From assembly GCA_947502305.1 (NCBI GenBank), contig CANMZA010000002.1, positions 401,041-465,040 on the forward strand: 64,000 bases of DNA. Direction: 5' to 3'. This stretch comes from an uncultured Erythrobacter sp. GTDB lineage: Bacteria; Pseudomonadota; Alphaproteobacteria; Sphingomonadales; Sphingomonadaceae. The position numbers and the translations under genes are program-made. Numbering within the stretch: position 1 is the stretch's first letter; each line of letters starts with the position of its first letter. Positions 1-9,875 of the stretch are shown piece by piece. The notes under the pieces were generated by a model. It saw only the letters and a program-made list of their open reading frames with translations. It did no database searches and had not been told where the DNA came from.

Positions 1-2
1 AA

Positions 3-287
3 TTGGCGCTTGCGACCTTGCCGGGATTGGCGCTTAGCGGGGTTTTTTGGGCAATCGGCAGGTTAATCGTCGAGGAACAAGACGAATTTATGCGCATGCT
101 GGTGATCCGTCAGTCGCTGATCGCATCCGGCCTAGCGCTAAGCGCAGCGTCGGTTTGGGGGTTCTTAGAATCAGCCAAAGTCGCGCCGCATGTTGACGCC
201 TATTGGTTTGCCATCATCTGGTTCCTTGGCCTTGGTGTCGGGGCGGTCTTCAACCGTATCCAATACGGCACTTGGGGTGCGGTATGA
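3..287 (+). CDS. Small integral membrane protein (5' end outside window)
   Basis: The frame is open to the left edge, so the true start probably lies upstream and the TTG at base 3 is only where the window begins. The visible 94 residues hold about three hydrophobic segments, at roughly residues 1-18, 30-52 and 66-84, joined by short charged loops. It lies 13 bases upstream of a small XRE regulator on the same strand. A membrane protein followed by a roughly 65-residue HTH protein is a common bacterial pairing. No enzymatic motif is visible and the function is unknown. Confidence 0.6.
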   Translation: MALATLPGLALSGVFWAIGRLIVEEQDEFMRMLVIRQSLIASGLALSAASVWGFLESAKVAPHVDAYWFAIIWFLGLGVGAVFNRIQYGTWGAV

Positions 288-300
288 TTGGGGGCGCATC

Positions 301-492
301 ATGAAAAACCGCCTCAAAGTCCTTCGTGCAGAGCGGGATTGGAGTCAGCAGGATTTGGGCGAACGCCTCGGTGTCAGCCGCCAAAGCGTCAATGCGATTG
401 AGAAGGGCCGCTATGACCCTTCCCTACCGCTCGCCTTCACCATCTCAGAAGTGTTTGATTTGCCGATTGAAGAGATATTCAGCCGCGATTGA
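301..492 (+). CDS. Small XRE-family helix-turn-helix regulator
   Basis: This 63-residue protein is a single Cro/C1-type DNA-binding domain. The helix-turn-helix is visible as WSQQDLGERLGVSRQSVNAIE, and the C-terminal helix ends in DLPIEEIF, as in the YozG/YgzD-like small regulators. The ATG at 301 is chosen over the longer ORF from 190 because the extension overlaps the upstream membrane-protein gene in another frame and does not look like protein. The stop codon directly abuts the stop of the convergent phosphatase gene. It probably regulates its own two-gene unit; the target site is unknown. Confidence 0.85.
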   Translation: MKNRLKVLRAERDWSQQDLGERLGVSRQSVNAIEKGRYDPSLPLAFTISEVFDLPIEEIFSRD

Positions 493-2169
493 TCACACAC
501 TCAAAGTGTTCGACCCAGCCTCAACAATGATGGTTTTGGTCCCGGCAAGCTGGGTCGAACGCTCTCGAATGCCGGCAAGGAAGCGGTATTCGGTTGTCGC
601 GCGCTGCGGGGTCAACTCAACCGTCATATAACCGCGCTGCGACGTGTCGGCCCATTGCAATTCCTCATTCGCATCCACCACCAATTGCGCCATTTGTTCC
701 GGCGGAACCATCGCAAGGTAAGTTTCAAAACCGGGCGAACTGACAGACGAAACGCCGAATTCCACGCCAACTTTCTTGCCATCCTGCGCAAGGTCAAACG
801 CCCAGGCGTTATGCGTGTCACCCGCCAGAACCAGCAGATTGGCATCAGCATCCAAGGCGCCTTTGAATGTCCGCTCCCGCGCGGTGGGATATCCATCCCA
901 CGCATCCATATTAAGCGGCAATCCCGCCCGGCTTGCCATCGCGCTTGCCTGCAAACGTGCGCGAATAAATTCCGGCACATTCCCGCCCAGCAAGTCGAGC
1001 AAAGCCGTGGGCGAAGACAATTTGCCCATCAAAACTTGCTGCACCAAAACCTGCCATGTCGCGCCGCGCTGGCTTGAGGCCGCCATCCCTTCGGCCAGCC
1101 ATGCCTCTTGCGCCGAGCCCAGCAATTGCCGCGCGGGATCGAAATATTCGCCATCACGAAACGCAGTGAGCGCGGCGACCATCGCCTCAGGATTGTCCTT
1201 GCCCTCTAACAGCTTGCGCAGATTGAACGGCTCCTCGCGCCCTTCGAGCCGCGTGTCGATCCGGAACAAGGTCGCCAAATCACCCACATCATAGGCGGCA
1301 TAAGGTTCATCTGAAACCGGCATCCATTCGCGGTACACCCGTTTCGCCACCTCTTTGCGCGCATGCCAATCCCCTTCGGTTTCGCTGGTGTGATTCTGCG
1401 CGCCGTCTTTCCAACTGTCATTGGCGGATTCGTGGTCATCCCACACCGCAATCATAGGGAGCACCTGATGCAGCCGCTGAAGATCTGCATCCGCCCGGTA
1501 TGTCGCATAGCGCAAGCGGTAATCGGCTAGATTGAGAATTTCCGATTCCGGCGCGAGGGTGCGATCCGGATGCCGCTGACCCGCCGACGGATAGGTGCCG
1601 CCGCCATATTCGTAGATATAATCGCCCAAATGCACCGCCAGATCGACGTCATTCGCCTGCGCCGCATGGGCATAGGCGTTGAAATATCCGAAACCGAAAT
1701 TGGCACAGGAAAACACCGCAAGCCGGAATTTCGTTGCTGACCCACTCGGCAAAGTACGGGTTCTGCCGATAGGCGAGACAGAGCCATCTGGCGCGGCAAA
1801 GCGGAAATAATACCAGCGATCCGGCGTCAACCCAGATGCCGCCGCCTTTGCGCAAAAATCGCGATCAGGAGAAGCCGTCACTTGGCCCTCTGCCGCAAAG
1901 GACGTGAACTCGGCGGTTTCGCTGATCTGCCAATCCAGCACCGTTTCCGAATCCGCAACAAAACGCGTCCACAGCAACACGCTGCTGGCTTGCGGCTCTC
2001 CGCTGGCGACGCTGTGGGTGAAACCGCTGCCGAAACCGCGCGCGGAGGCGGGGGTCGCGGCGATGGCGGCACTTGCCCCAGCGAGCGCAAACACCCCGCG
2101 CCGGGAAATCGCGCTTGCGGAGGATGCCGCGCCGGGGGCTGCTGCGGAAGCTGTGTCGGTTTTGATCAT
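493..2169 (-). CDS. phoD: PhoD-family alkaline phosphatase, TAT-exported
   Basis: This is a predicted periplasmic phosphodiesterase/phosphomonoesterase of the PhoD family (calcineurin-like fold). The N-terminus carries a twin-arginine signal (SRRGVFALAGASA) ending near an ASA cleavage site. The PhoD N-terminal domain follows (HSVASGEP, WTRF), then the metal-binding core: SCANFGFGYFNAY, VHLGDYIYEYG, WDDHESANDSW and LAGDTHNAWAF. The length of about 558 residues is normal. The ORF allows a start at 2193; the ATG at 2169 is preferred because it places the twin arginines about 25 residues in, although neither start has a clear ribosome site. It is convergent with the XRE gene. It probably serves phosphate scavenging; no Pho box was identified. 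Confidence 0.9.
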   Translation of the reverse strand: MIKTDTASAAAPGAASSASAISRRGVFALAGASAAIAATPASARGFGSGFTHSVASGEPQASSVLLWTRFVADSETVLDWQISETAEFTSFAAEGQVTASPDRDFCAKAAASGLTPDRWYYFRFAAPDGSVSPIGRTRTLPSGSATKFRLAVFSCANFGFGYFNAYAHAAQANDVDLAVHLGDYIYEYGGGTYPSAGQRHPDRTLAPESEILNLADYRLRYATYRADADLQRLHQVLPMIAVWDDHESANDSWKDGAQNHTSETEGDWHARKEVAKRVYREWMPVSDEPYAAYDVGDLATLFRIDTRLEGREEPFNLRKLLEGKDNPEAMVAALTAFRDGEYFDPARQLLGSAQEAWLAEGMAASSQRGATWQVLVQQVLMGKLSSPTALLDLLGGNVPEFIRARLQASAMASRAGLPLNMDAWDGYPTARERTFKGALDADANLLVLAGDTHNAWAFDLAQDGKKVGVEFGVSSVSSPGFETYLAMVPPEQMAQLVVDANEELQWADTSQRGYMTVELTPQRATTEYRFLAGIRERSTQLAGTKTIIVEAGSNTLSV

Positions 2170-2272
2170 AATGGCACGGGTGATCGCACGCATTAAATGC
2201 CAATGACAAGAGCAACGCGCGATGATGGGGCAAGTCTTGCGCTCTTACGGCTCTTGCGTGCAGGATGGCGCG

Positions 2273-3016
2273 ATGCAGGATCACCAAATTCACACATTGT
2301 CCGATGGCCGCAAAATCGCATATCGCCATCACGCCAAGACGTCGCAGAATGACGCACCAACGCTGGTGTTTCTACCGGGCTATATGTCCGACATGGATGG
2401 CGGCAAAGCGACCGCGATATTTACCGCCGCAGCCGCACAAGGACGAGGGTGTTTGTTGCTCGATTTTTCGGGATGCGGGCGGTCTTCGGGTGATTTTGCG
2501 GATGGTACATTGGCGCGTTGGCGCGATGAAGTTCTCGAATTGATTGCCGCCCATGTCAGCGGGCCGGTCATTTTGGCCGGGTCTTCGATGGGCGGGTGGC
2601 TAATGCTGCTGGTGGCAGAGAGATTGGAGGCGCAGCTAGCCGGGATGATTGGCATCGCCGCCGCGCCGGACTTTACCCGTTGGGGCTATTCGCAAGAGCA
2701 ACGCGCTTTGCTGGCAAGCGGAGAGATTTTGTTCGAGGACAATCCCTATGGCCCCGAACCCACCCCCACCCATCCCGGCTTTTTCGCTGATGCAGAAACG
2801 CAGATGCGGCTAGATCAGGATATTGAAATTCCGTGCCCGGTCCGGCTGTTGCACGGCCAGAATGACGCGGATGTCCCGTGGGAGGTCAGCCTGAAATTGG
2901 CACAGGCTCTGCGTTCGGATGATGTACAGGTGACCTTGATAAAGGACGGAGATCACCGCCTTTCGCGCGCATCCGATATTGCGCTGCTTTTGGGGCTGGT
3001 GGACGGTTTTTACTGA
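2273..3016 (+). CDS. Alpha/beta hydrolase, ABHD10-like
   Basis: A cytosolic serine hydrolase of about 247 residues. The oxyanion-hole region reads LVFLPGYMSDMDGGK, the nucleophile elbow is GSSMGG, and the late acid and histidine are expected around LLHGQNDADVPW and KDGDHRLSR. This arrangement resembles mitochondrial ABHD10 and its bacterial relatives, which act as thioesterases or esterases. The true substrate cannot be read from sequence. The ATG at 2273 (MQDHQIHTL) is preferred over the ORF start at 2222, which adds 17 unlikely residues. The gene is divergent from phoD and runs into the TPR gene with almost no gap. Confidence 0.8.
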   Translation: MQDHQIHTLSDGRKIAYRHHAKTSQNDAPTLVFLPGYMSDMDGGKATAIFTAAAAQGRGCLLLDFSGCGRSSGDFADGTLARWRDEVLELIAAHVSGPVILAGSSMGGWLMLLVAERLEAQLAGMIGIAAAPDFTRWGYSQEQRALLASGEILFEDNPYGPEPTPTHPGFFADAETQMRLDQDIEIPCPVRLLHGQNDADVPWEVSLKLAQALRSDDVQVTLIKDGDHRLSRASDIALLLGLVDGFY

Positions 3017-3029
3017 TGGGACATTCGCC

Positions 3030-3932
3030 TTGCTCTTAATTTCCTCCGTTCTCGCCATTGCCTTGCAAGTTGGCCCCAATCCGCAAGCCATCCCGCCATC
3101 CGACGGCCATGCCGAATTGCGTGATCGGCCCCCGCGTCAGGGGGATGAGGATATTGCCGACAGCCCGGCAAGCGTTTGGCTGACGCAGTGCCTTGATTTG
3201 CTCGCTCAGGACGCGTCGCGCGCGCATACGATGGCACAAATTCAGCGCACCACCGTTAGCGGCGATGAACGCGTGCTCGCCAACCATTGTTTGGGGCTGG
3301 CGGCCACGGAATTAAGCCGCTGGGATGAGGCGGTGCAGGCTTTCTCTGCCGCGCGCGCGGAAATCGATGAGAGCGATCCGCGTACCCGCGCCCGGTTTGC
3401 AACAATGGCAGGCAATGCCGAATTGGCTGGTGGAAATGCCGCCGCAGCCTCGCTCCAATTCCGCCTTGCCAAAAGCGACGCACAAGCCGCGGCGTCCGCG
3501 CCCTTAGAAGCGATTGCTTCGGCGGATCTGGCGCGCGCATTGGTTGCAATGGGGTTAGAAGAAGAAGCGCTTACCGCGCTGGCTGATGCAACCCGTTTAA
3601 TGCCGGGCGAATCCGAGCCTTGGCTCCTCACGGCGACATTGCTGCGCCGCTTGGATCGGCTGGACGAGGCGCAAAATATGATTGAGCGTGCGGGCGAATT
3701 GGCACCAATGGACGCAGAGATCGGCTTGGAAGCGGGCGTCATCGCCATATTGTCGGGGCGCGAAGAGGCAGCCCGCGAAAGCTGGTTGTCCGTTGTCGAA
3801 ATTCAGCCTGAAAGCCTCGCCGCACAAATCGCGCAGGATTATCTTGCACAGCTTGGCGACCCCGTATCGCCATCAACACCGCCTTCATCACCGGCATCGT
3901 CCGCCGCCGTTACACCGCAGGAACCTTCATGA
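3030..3932 (+). CDS. Exported tetratricopeptide-repeat protein
   Basis: A protein of about 300 residues with a hydrophobic N-terminal export segment (LLISSVLAIALQVG) followed by TPR-like helical pairs. Alanine-rich repeats such as SRWDEAVQAFSAARAEIDE, EALTALADATRLMPG and DRLDEAQNMIERAGELAPM are typical. The C-terminus is a Pro/Ser tail. No ATG gives a sensible start. The track start at 2979 lies inside the preceding hydrolase, so the TTG at 3030 is my best guess. The stop overlaps the ATG of the next gene by four bases, implying coupling. It is probably a periplasmic scaffold; partner unknown. Confidence 0.65.
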   Translation: MLLISSVLAIALQVGPNPQAIPPSDGHAELRDRPPRQGDEDIADSPASVWLTQCLDLLAQDASRAHTMAQIQRTTVSGDERVLANHCLGLAATELSRWDEAVQAFSAARAEIDESDPRTRARFATMAGNAELAGGNAAAASLQFRLAKSDAQAAASAPLEAIASADLARALVAMGLEEEALTALADATRLMPGESEPWLLTATLLRRLDRLDEAQNMIERAGELAPMDAEIGLEAGVIAILSGREEAARESWLSVVEIQPESLAAQIAQDYLAQLGDPVSPSTPPSSPASSAAVTPQEPS

Positions 3933-4921
3933 CCCAATTTTCCGTTCTCGACCTCGTCCCGGTGCGCGAAGGGGGCACTTTGCCGGAGGCTTTCGCCGCC
4001 AGCACAGCGCTAGCCATCAAGGCTGAGGAGCTGGGCTGCAATCGGTTCTGGGTCGCGGAACATCATGCGATGGAAGGGATTGCGGGCGGGGCGACATCGG
4101 TTGTGCTCGCGCATATTGGTAACGCCACCCGCCGCATTCGGATTGGATCGGGCGGGATCATGTTGCCCAATCACACGCCGTTTCAAATCGCCGAACAATT
4201 CGGCACGCTCGACGCGCTATTTCCCGGACGGATTGATTTGGGATTGGGCCGCGCACCGGGTGCCGGACCAGAATTGCAGCGGGCCTTGCGCAAAAATCTA
4301 CAGCAGGCGTCGGAATATTTTCCGCAAGATGTGGCCGAATTGCAGGCTTTGCTGACAGGCTCGGTGGAATTGCCGATCAAGGCCACGCCGGGCCTTGGTT
4401 CCAATGTAGAACTTTGGATGCTCGGCTCCAGCCTGTTTGGCGCTGGGTTGGCGGCGAAATTGGGCATGCCCTATGCCTTTGCCGCGCATTTTTCGCCCGA
4501 TCATCTGGATGCCGCGCTGACGCTCTATCGCCGCGATTTTCGGCCGTCTGAGGCGCTAGAAAAGCCGCATGTGATGGTCGCGATGAATGTATTCGCCGCC
4601 GATACGCAGGGGGAGGCGCAAACACTGGCCTCCAGCCAGCAACAGAGCTTTGTCGCATTGCGCACTGGCAATCCGGGCAAATTGCCGCCACCAATCGCGG
4701 ATTATACCAGTACGCTTCCGGCCCCTGCGCGGGCCATGCTCGATCATTTGGGACAAGCCGCCGCAGTCGGCACGCCGCAGCAAGTTCGCGCCGACATTGC
4801 CGCCTTTATAGAGCGGACACAGGCGGATGAGATCATCCTTTGCGGATCCACTTTTGAGCCTGAGGCGCGGCTGCGCTCGCTGGAATTGACCATCAATGCT
4901 CACGAATGCGTGGCGGGGTAA
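3929..4921 (+). CDS. Luciferase-like flavin-dependent monooxygenase (MsnO8 type)
   Basis: A TIM-barrel enzyme of the bacterial-luciferase-like superfamily, 330 residues. Family signatures are AEELGCNRFWVAEHHAM near the N-terminus, IRIGSGGIMLPNHTPFQIAEQF and the GRIDLGLGRAPG turn that precedes the flavin-binding region. These proteins use reduced FMN or F420. F420 is unusual in sphingomonads, so FMN is more likely. The substrate is unknown. ATGA overlap with the upstream TPR gene indicates co-translation. Confidence 0.85.
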   Translation: MTQFSVLDLVPVREGGTLPEAFAASTALAIKAEELGCNRFWVAEHHAMEGIAGGATSVVLAHIGNATRRIRIGSGGIMLPNHTPFQIAEQFGTLDALFPGRIDLGLGRAPGAGPELQRALRKNLQQASEYFPQDVAELQALLTGSVELPIKATPGLGSNVELWMLGSSLFGAGLAAKLGMPYAFAAHFSPDHLDAALTLYRRDFRPSEALEKPHVMVAMNVFAADTQGEAQTLASSQQQSFVALRTGNPGKLPPPIADYTSTLPAPARAMLDHLGQAAAVGTPQQVRADIAAFIERTQADEIILCGSTFEPEARLRSLELTINAHECVAG

Positions 4922-5058
4922 TCGCCGGGCTAGGTACGCAATCTGGCTTGCACACGCCTACCCAAACCCTGTATTGCCCGCTGCACGATAAAAATAACCC
5001 GGCATAATAAAATTACACAAACCTCAGCCGGGTGCAGGATGCCAGGAGCATATAGGCG

Positions 5059-8000
5059 ATGAGCGCGAAGAAGGCTGACGATCAAGCGAAATCAGGTGCC
5101 CACCTCAAAGAGCTGAAAAAGCACCTAAGGGCGGCCATTTTGCCCGGCGACACGCCATTGCCGGCCGCCGCGCTGAACGATGCGGCTGAATTTCTGCTAG
5201 ATGCGGCGGCTCAGCGCTCTGCCTCGCGTTCCGCGCTTAAAGTCGAATCGGATACCGGGTCCGATACAGGCGGGCGCCGGTTGCGCATTGCGATTATCAA
5301 TGATGACATGCCGTTTCTGGTCGATTCGATCGCGGCGGCGATCACCGGTGCGGGGCTGAGTATTGATCAACTCATCCACCCTGTAGTGGCGATAGAGCGC
5401 GATGGGTCCGGTGCGCTTGTAAGCCTTTCCAAAAAAGGCGGTGCCGGGGCCAATGAATCGCTGATTTATATCGAAACGCCGCGCATTGATGCGCGGCAGC
5501 GGCGCGATTTGATCGCAGAATTGCGCGTGACACTGGGCGATGTAAGAGCCGCCGTCACCGATTGGCCCAAAATGCGCGAAAAAATGGCAGCGGATGCCGA
5601 CAATGTTACCGTACGCGATGAAGAAAGCGGCGCGCTGCTGACATGGCTGAATGGCGGCATGCTAACACAGCTGGGTCATCTAACGCGCACGCGCAGCGGC
5701 GAAGAAATCAAGCCGCTGGGTATTTGCCGAAAGAGCGCGCGTCAGATTCTGGCCGATGCGTCGTATGAACGCGCCTTTGAATGGTTTGAAACCAAATCGG
5801 ATAAGGGCGCCAAAGACCGCCAGACGCGCGAATTGCTGGTGATCAAGGCCAACCGCCTGTCGACCGTCCACCGCCGCACGCCGCTTGATCTGTTTATCAT
5901 TCCGATCCGCGAAGACGGCAAGATCACCGCTTTGTCGATTCACGCCGGGGTCTGGACCAGCGCCGCTCTTGCGAGCCCTCCGGGTGAAGTGCCGCTCATG
6001 CGCAAAGCCTTGAGCGATATTACTGATACGCTGGGTTTTGACCCGGTTGGCCATGCGGGCAAGGCTTTGGTTCACGCCTTTTCGTCGCTACCGCATGATT
6101 TGCTAACGGCATTTGCCACAAGTGATATTGAGCGTTTGGCCACCGCCATGATGAGCCTGGTGGATCGCCCGCGTCCGCGTTTGGTGTTGGTACAATCCGC
6201 GCTGGAGAGGCATGTTTTTGCCTTCGTCTGGTTGCCGCGCGATTATCTATCGACCGATGTCCGCTTGCAAATACAAGACCTCCTTACCCAAACCACCGGC
6301 GTCGATCTGCTCAGTTGGAGCCTAGAAGTCGAAGGCAGCACTCTTGCGATGCTGCAATTCCTGCTCGATTCGCGCGAAGTCAGCGAAATGCCCGACGCGG
6401 CCAAGATCGAAGGCGAATTGATCGACTTGCTGAAAGGCTGGAACGAAGCGGTTGAGGCGCATTTGGCTGAAGCCGATGAAAGCTCCCGAATCCCGGCCAT
6501 CGCACTGCGTTATGCCGGTGCGTTCCCTGCGGGTTACCGCGCGCGCTACGGCGCATCAGAGGCGGCGCTCGACATTGCCGAAATGCATGCGCTCACGCTG
6601 GGCGATGATCCGGCTGCGAGAGCGTGCCGCCTGTATAAATTGCCGCATGACCCTGTCGGGGATCTGCGCCTCAAAATTTACCACACTACAGGAGAAATGC
6701 CGCTGTCTGATGCGGTCCCGGCGCTTGAGAATTTTGGCTTCCGTGTGCTCGCAGAAATGCCGACCCGTCTGGATAATGGCGCTTTGGGCACAATCCACGA
6801 ATTTACGCTGGAACTGCCAGATAGCACAGTTGCAGGAAGCGGCGTGGATGCCTTGTTGTCGCGGGCCAAGGTGATTGAAACCGCAATTGCAGATGTGCTG
6901 AATGGCGCATCAGAAGATGATCCATTCAACCGGCTGGTGGTGGTCACCGGATTGGGCGCGCAGCAAACGATCTGGCTGCGTGCAATTTATCGTTATTTGC
7001 GCCAAACGGGCATGAGCTTCACGATTTACACTGTGGTCGATGCTCTGCGCCGTGCGCCGGGCGTAACGCAGGCGATGATCGACCTGTTCGCCGCCCGCCA
7101 TGACCCTCATTTTAAAGGCGATAGAGAGGCCGCAATTGCCGCAGCGATCAGCGCCTATGGTCGCGGGCTCGCCAAAGTGAATGCCATCAATGATGACCGT
7201 TTGCTGCGCCTCTATCGCGCCGTGATCGACGCCATTTTGCGCAGCAACGCCTTCGCGCCCGCAGCAGAAGAAGCACTGGCGTTCAAAATCGATTCTGCGC
7301 TCGTTCCGAACCTGCCGAAACCAGTGCCGTGGCGCGAAATTTTCGTGTATTCCCGGCGGGTTGAGGGTATCCACCTGCGCTCTGGCGCCGTGGCGCGCGG
7401 AGGGTTGCGCTGGTCCGACCGGCGTGATGATTTCCGCACCGAAATTCTTGGCCTGATGAAAGCGCAAAAGGTCAAAAACGCCGTGATCGTGCCAAGCGGC
7501 GCCAAAGGCGGCTTCTACCCCAAACAGCTCCCCTCGCCGGTTACGGACCGTGATGCTTGGGCGGCAGAAGGGCAGGGCAGTTATGAAGTCTTCATCCGAA
7601 CCTTGCTGTCCGTCACTGACAATATCGTCGATGGCAAAGTCGTCCACCCAGACGGCGTGCAAGTGCTCGACGGCGAAGACCCCTATTTCGTTGTGGCCGC
7701 CGATAAAGGGACGGCCCGCTTCTCTGACGTCGCCAATGGCATTGCAGAGGCGCATGGTTTCTGGCTCGATGATGCCTTCGCCAGCGGCGGGTCCAACGGC
7801 TATGACCACAAGGCGATGGGCATTACCGCGCGCGGCGCATGGGTCAGTGTTCAACGGCACTTCTTGGAAATGGGCGTGGACGTGCAAAGCGACAGCATCA
7901 GCGTCGCGGGCTGCGGCGATATGTCGGGCGATGTGTTTGGCAATGGCATGTTGCTATCCAAAGCGATCCGGCTGGTTGCCGCCTTTGACCACCGGCACAT

Positions 8001-9789
8001 CTTTATCGACCCAGATCCCGATCCCGCCACCAGCTGGAAAGAGCGAAAGCGCCTCTTCGACCTGCCGCGATCAAGTTGGGAAGAATACGATCCCGCGCTG
8101 ATCTCCAAAGGCGGCGGCGTGTTTTCGCGCGATTTGAAAAGCATCAAATTGCCCAAGAAAGCGCGCGATCTTCTGAATATTGACGCCAAGGAAATCGAAC
8201 CGGACGCTTTGGTCACTGCCATTTTGAAGGCGCAAGTTGACCTCATATGGTTCGGCGGCATCGGCACCTATATCAAGGCCGAGACTGAGAGCCATTTGGA
8301 TGTCGGCGACCCAGCCAATGACGCGCTGCGCGTGAATGCGGCCGATATGCGCGCCAAAGTTATTGGCGAGGGGGCCAATTTGGGCATCACACAAGCGGCA
8401 CGGATTGCCTATTCGCTGAAAGGCGGACGGATCAACACCGACTTCATCGACAATTCCGCCGGCGTGGATTGCTCAGATAACGAAGTGAATATCAAAATCG
8501 CGCTGGCCGCCGCGACGCGCGAGGGCGCTCTTACCCAGGCCAAGCGCAACAATTTGCTCGCCAAGATGACCGACGAGGTTGCTGAGATTGTGCTGGAAGA
8601 CAATCGCTTGCAAGCGCTCGCATTGTCGATCGCGGAGACCGGCGGCCCCGATGCGACCGCATCCTGCATCCGCCTGATTGAACAATTGGAAGAGATGGGC
8701 GCGCTGGACCGCAGAACGGAGGGTCTGGCGGATGCTGAGACTTACACCCGCCGTGCCGCCGATGGACGCGGCCTGACCCGGCCAGAGCTGGCCGTGCTGC
8801 TGTCATCGGCCAAATTGGCACTGCAAGACGCGATTGAGGCCAGCGGATTGCCTGATGATCCGATGCTCGTCAGCAATCTGATCGCAATGTTCCCTGCGCC
8901 GATGCAAAAGAAATACGAAGCACAGATTTTGGATCACCGGCTGCGGCGCGAATTGGTGGCGACGGACCTTGCCAACCGGATCGTCAACCGGATCGGCTTG
9001 CTCCACGCTTTTGAATTGCCCGAAGAAGAAGGCGTCGGTCTCGCTGATGTGGCGGCCGCCTTTATTGTGGTCGAGCGTTTGTTTAGTCTCAAAAAACTCT
9101 GGCAAGACATTGATGGTCACACAATGGGCGAAGCCGCTCGCCTTGCGCTGCTCGACCGACTGGCGGCGGCGGTCGGCAATTTGATGTCGGATGTGCTGCG
9201 CACCGCTGCTGGCCGCGTCGAAGCCAGCGCGATGATCGCGGATTTGCAAGAGGGCGTCACCGCGCTGACTACGGGCCGCGAAGAGTTGATTTCCGGCGAC
9301 ACGCGTGAGCGGTCTGACACCCTCAGGGCGCAATTTGTTGAATTGGGAGCGCCCGAAGCCCTCGCCAGCCGGGTCGCTGACCTGTTTGATTTCGACGGGT
9401 CGGTTGGGCTGGCGCATTTGGCGCTACGCACCGAAGTCGCTCCGGTTCAGCTGACCCGCGCCTTTACCGATATTGGCGCGCGAATCGGGCTCGATTGGGC
9501 GCAAGGTACGGCGGCGCATATGTCACCGTCGGATATTTGGGAACGCCTATTAGTCGATGGCCTCGCACGCGATTTTCAACACATGCGGCTCGATTTCCTG
9601 CGCCGGTTGATGCGGCGCAAGACCGGCAAAGATGATCCGCAGGGGGCGATTGCCGATTGGGCCACGCGCAATGATGTAGCGGTGGCACAATTCAGGGCGA
9701 TGATCACGCGGGCGCAGTCGCGTCCGCCGATTGCCCCGGCCGTGCTGGCCCAGATCGCAAGTCAGGCGCGCAACCTACTCGACCGGTAA
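5059..9789 (+). CDS. gdhB: NAD-specific glutamate dehydrogenase, large (about 170-180 kDa) type
   Basis: This 1576-residue protein catalyses NAD-dependent oxidative deamination of glutamate to 2-oxoglutarate and ammonia. The length and order match the 180-kDa class: a long N-terminal regulatory region with ACT-like folds (DDMPFLVDSI near residue 80, TLYTVVDAL-like segment near 650), then the catalytic domain with GGLRWSDRRDDFRTEILGL and VIVPSGAKGGF carrying the substrate lysines. The dinucleotide region includes WFGGIGTYIKA and GEGANLGITQ, and a helical C-terminal extension follows. The gene is monocistronic. An inverted repeat, ACCCGGC (4997-5003) with GCCGGGT (5027-5033), lies just ahead of the start and could be regulatory. 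This is a catabolic enzyme for growth on amino acids. Confidence 0.95.
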   Translation: MSAKKADDQAKSGAHLKELKKHLRAAILPGDTPLPAAALNDAAEFLLDAAAQRSASRSALKVESDTGSDTGGRRLRIAIINDDMPFLVDSIAAAITGAGLSIDQLIHPVVAIERDGSGALVSLSKKGGAGANESLIYIETPRIDARQRRDLIAELRVTLGDVRAAVTDWPKMREKMAADADNVTVRDEESGALLTWLNGGMLTQLGHLTRTRSGEEIKPLGICRKSARQILADASYERAFEWFETKSDKGAKDRQTRELLVIKANRLSTVHRRTPLDLFIIPIREDGKITALSIHAGVWTSAALASPPGEVPLMRKALSDITDTLGFDPVGHAGKALVHAFSSLPHDLLTAFATSDIERLATAMMSLVDRPRPRLVLVQSALERHVFAFVWLPRDYLSTDVRLQIQDLLTQTTGVDLLSWSLEVEGSTLAMLQFLLDSREVSEMPDAAKIEGELIDLLKGWNEAVEAHLAEADESSRIPAIALRYAGAFPAGYRARYGASEAALDIAEMHALTLGDDPAARACRLYKLPHDPVGDLRLKIYHTTGEMPLSDAVPALENFGFRVLAEMPTRLDNGALGTIHEFTLELPDSTVAGSGVDALLSRAKVIETAIADVLNGASEDDPFNRLVVVTGLGAQQTIWLRAIYRYLRQTGMSFTIYTVVDALRRAPGVTQAMIDLFAARHDPHFKGDREAAIAAAISAYGRGLAKVNAINDDRLLRLYRAVIDAILRSNAFAPAAEEALAFKIDSALVPNLPKPVPWREIFVYSRRVEGIHLRSGAVARGGLRWSDRRDDFRTEILGLMKAQKVKNAVIVPSGAKGGFYPKQLPSPVTDRDAWAAEGQGSYEVFIRTLLSVTDNIVDGKVVHPDGVQVLDGEDPYFVVAADKGTARFSDVANGIAEAHGFWLDDAFASGGSNGYDHKAMGITARGAWVSVQRHFLEMGVDVQSDSISVAGCGDMSGDVFGNGMLLSKAIRLVAAFDHRHIFIDPDPDPATSWKERKRLFDLPRSSWEEYDPALISKGGGVFSRDLKSIKLPKKARDLLNIDAKEIEPDALVTAILKAQVDLIWFGGIGTYIKAETESHLDVGDPANDALRVNAADMRAKVIGEGANLGITQAARIAYSLKGGRINTDFIDNSAGVDCSDNEVNIKIALAAATREGALTQAKRNNLLAKMTDEVAEIVLEDNRLQALALSIAETGGPDATASCIRLIEQLEEMGALDRRTEGLADAETYTRRAADGRGLTRPELAVLLSSAKLALQDAIEASGLPDDPMLVSNLIAMFPAPMQKKYEAQILDHRLRRELVATDLANRIVNRIGLLHAFELPEEEGVGLADVAAAFIVVERLFSLKKLWQDIDGHTMGEAARLALLDRLAAAVGNLMSDVLRTAAGRVEASAMIADLQEGVTALTTGREELISGDTRERSDTLRAQFVELGAPEALASRVADLFDFDGSVGLAHLALRTEVAPVQLTRAFTDIGARIGLDWAQGTAAHMSPSDIWERLLVDGLARDFQHMRLDFLRRLMRRKTGKDDPQGAIADWATRNDVAVAQFRAMITRAQSRPPIAPAVLAQIASQARNLLDR

Positions 9790-9875
9790 AGGGTTAAACC
9801 TGCCAAGGTTACGTCGGGTGCTATTGGCGCGATCGCGCTTGACGCGCGCCGATAATTTGGGAAACGCATGGATGT

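Noticed and set aside
4981-5037. Riboswitch or terminator ahead of the glutamate dehydrogenase gene
   Set aside because: A 7-base inverted repeat with a 23-base loop is present, but there is no T-run and no recognisable aptamer core.
6910-7887. 325-residue minus-strand ORF
   Set aside because: Antisense shadow of the glutamate dehydrogenase catalytic domain.
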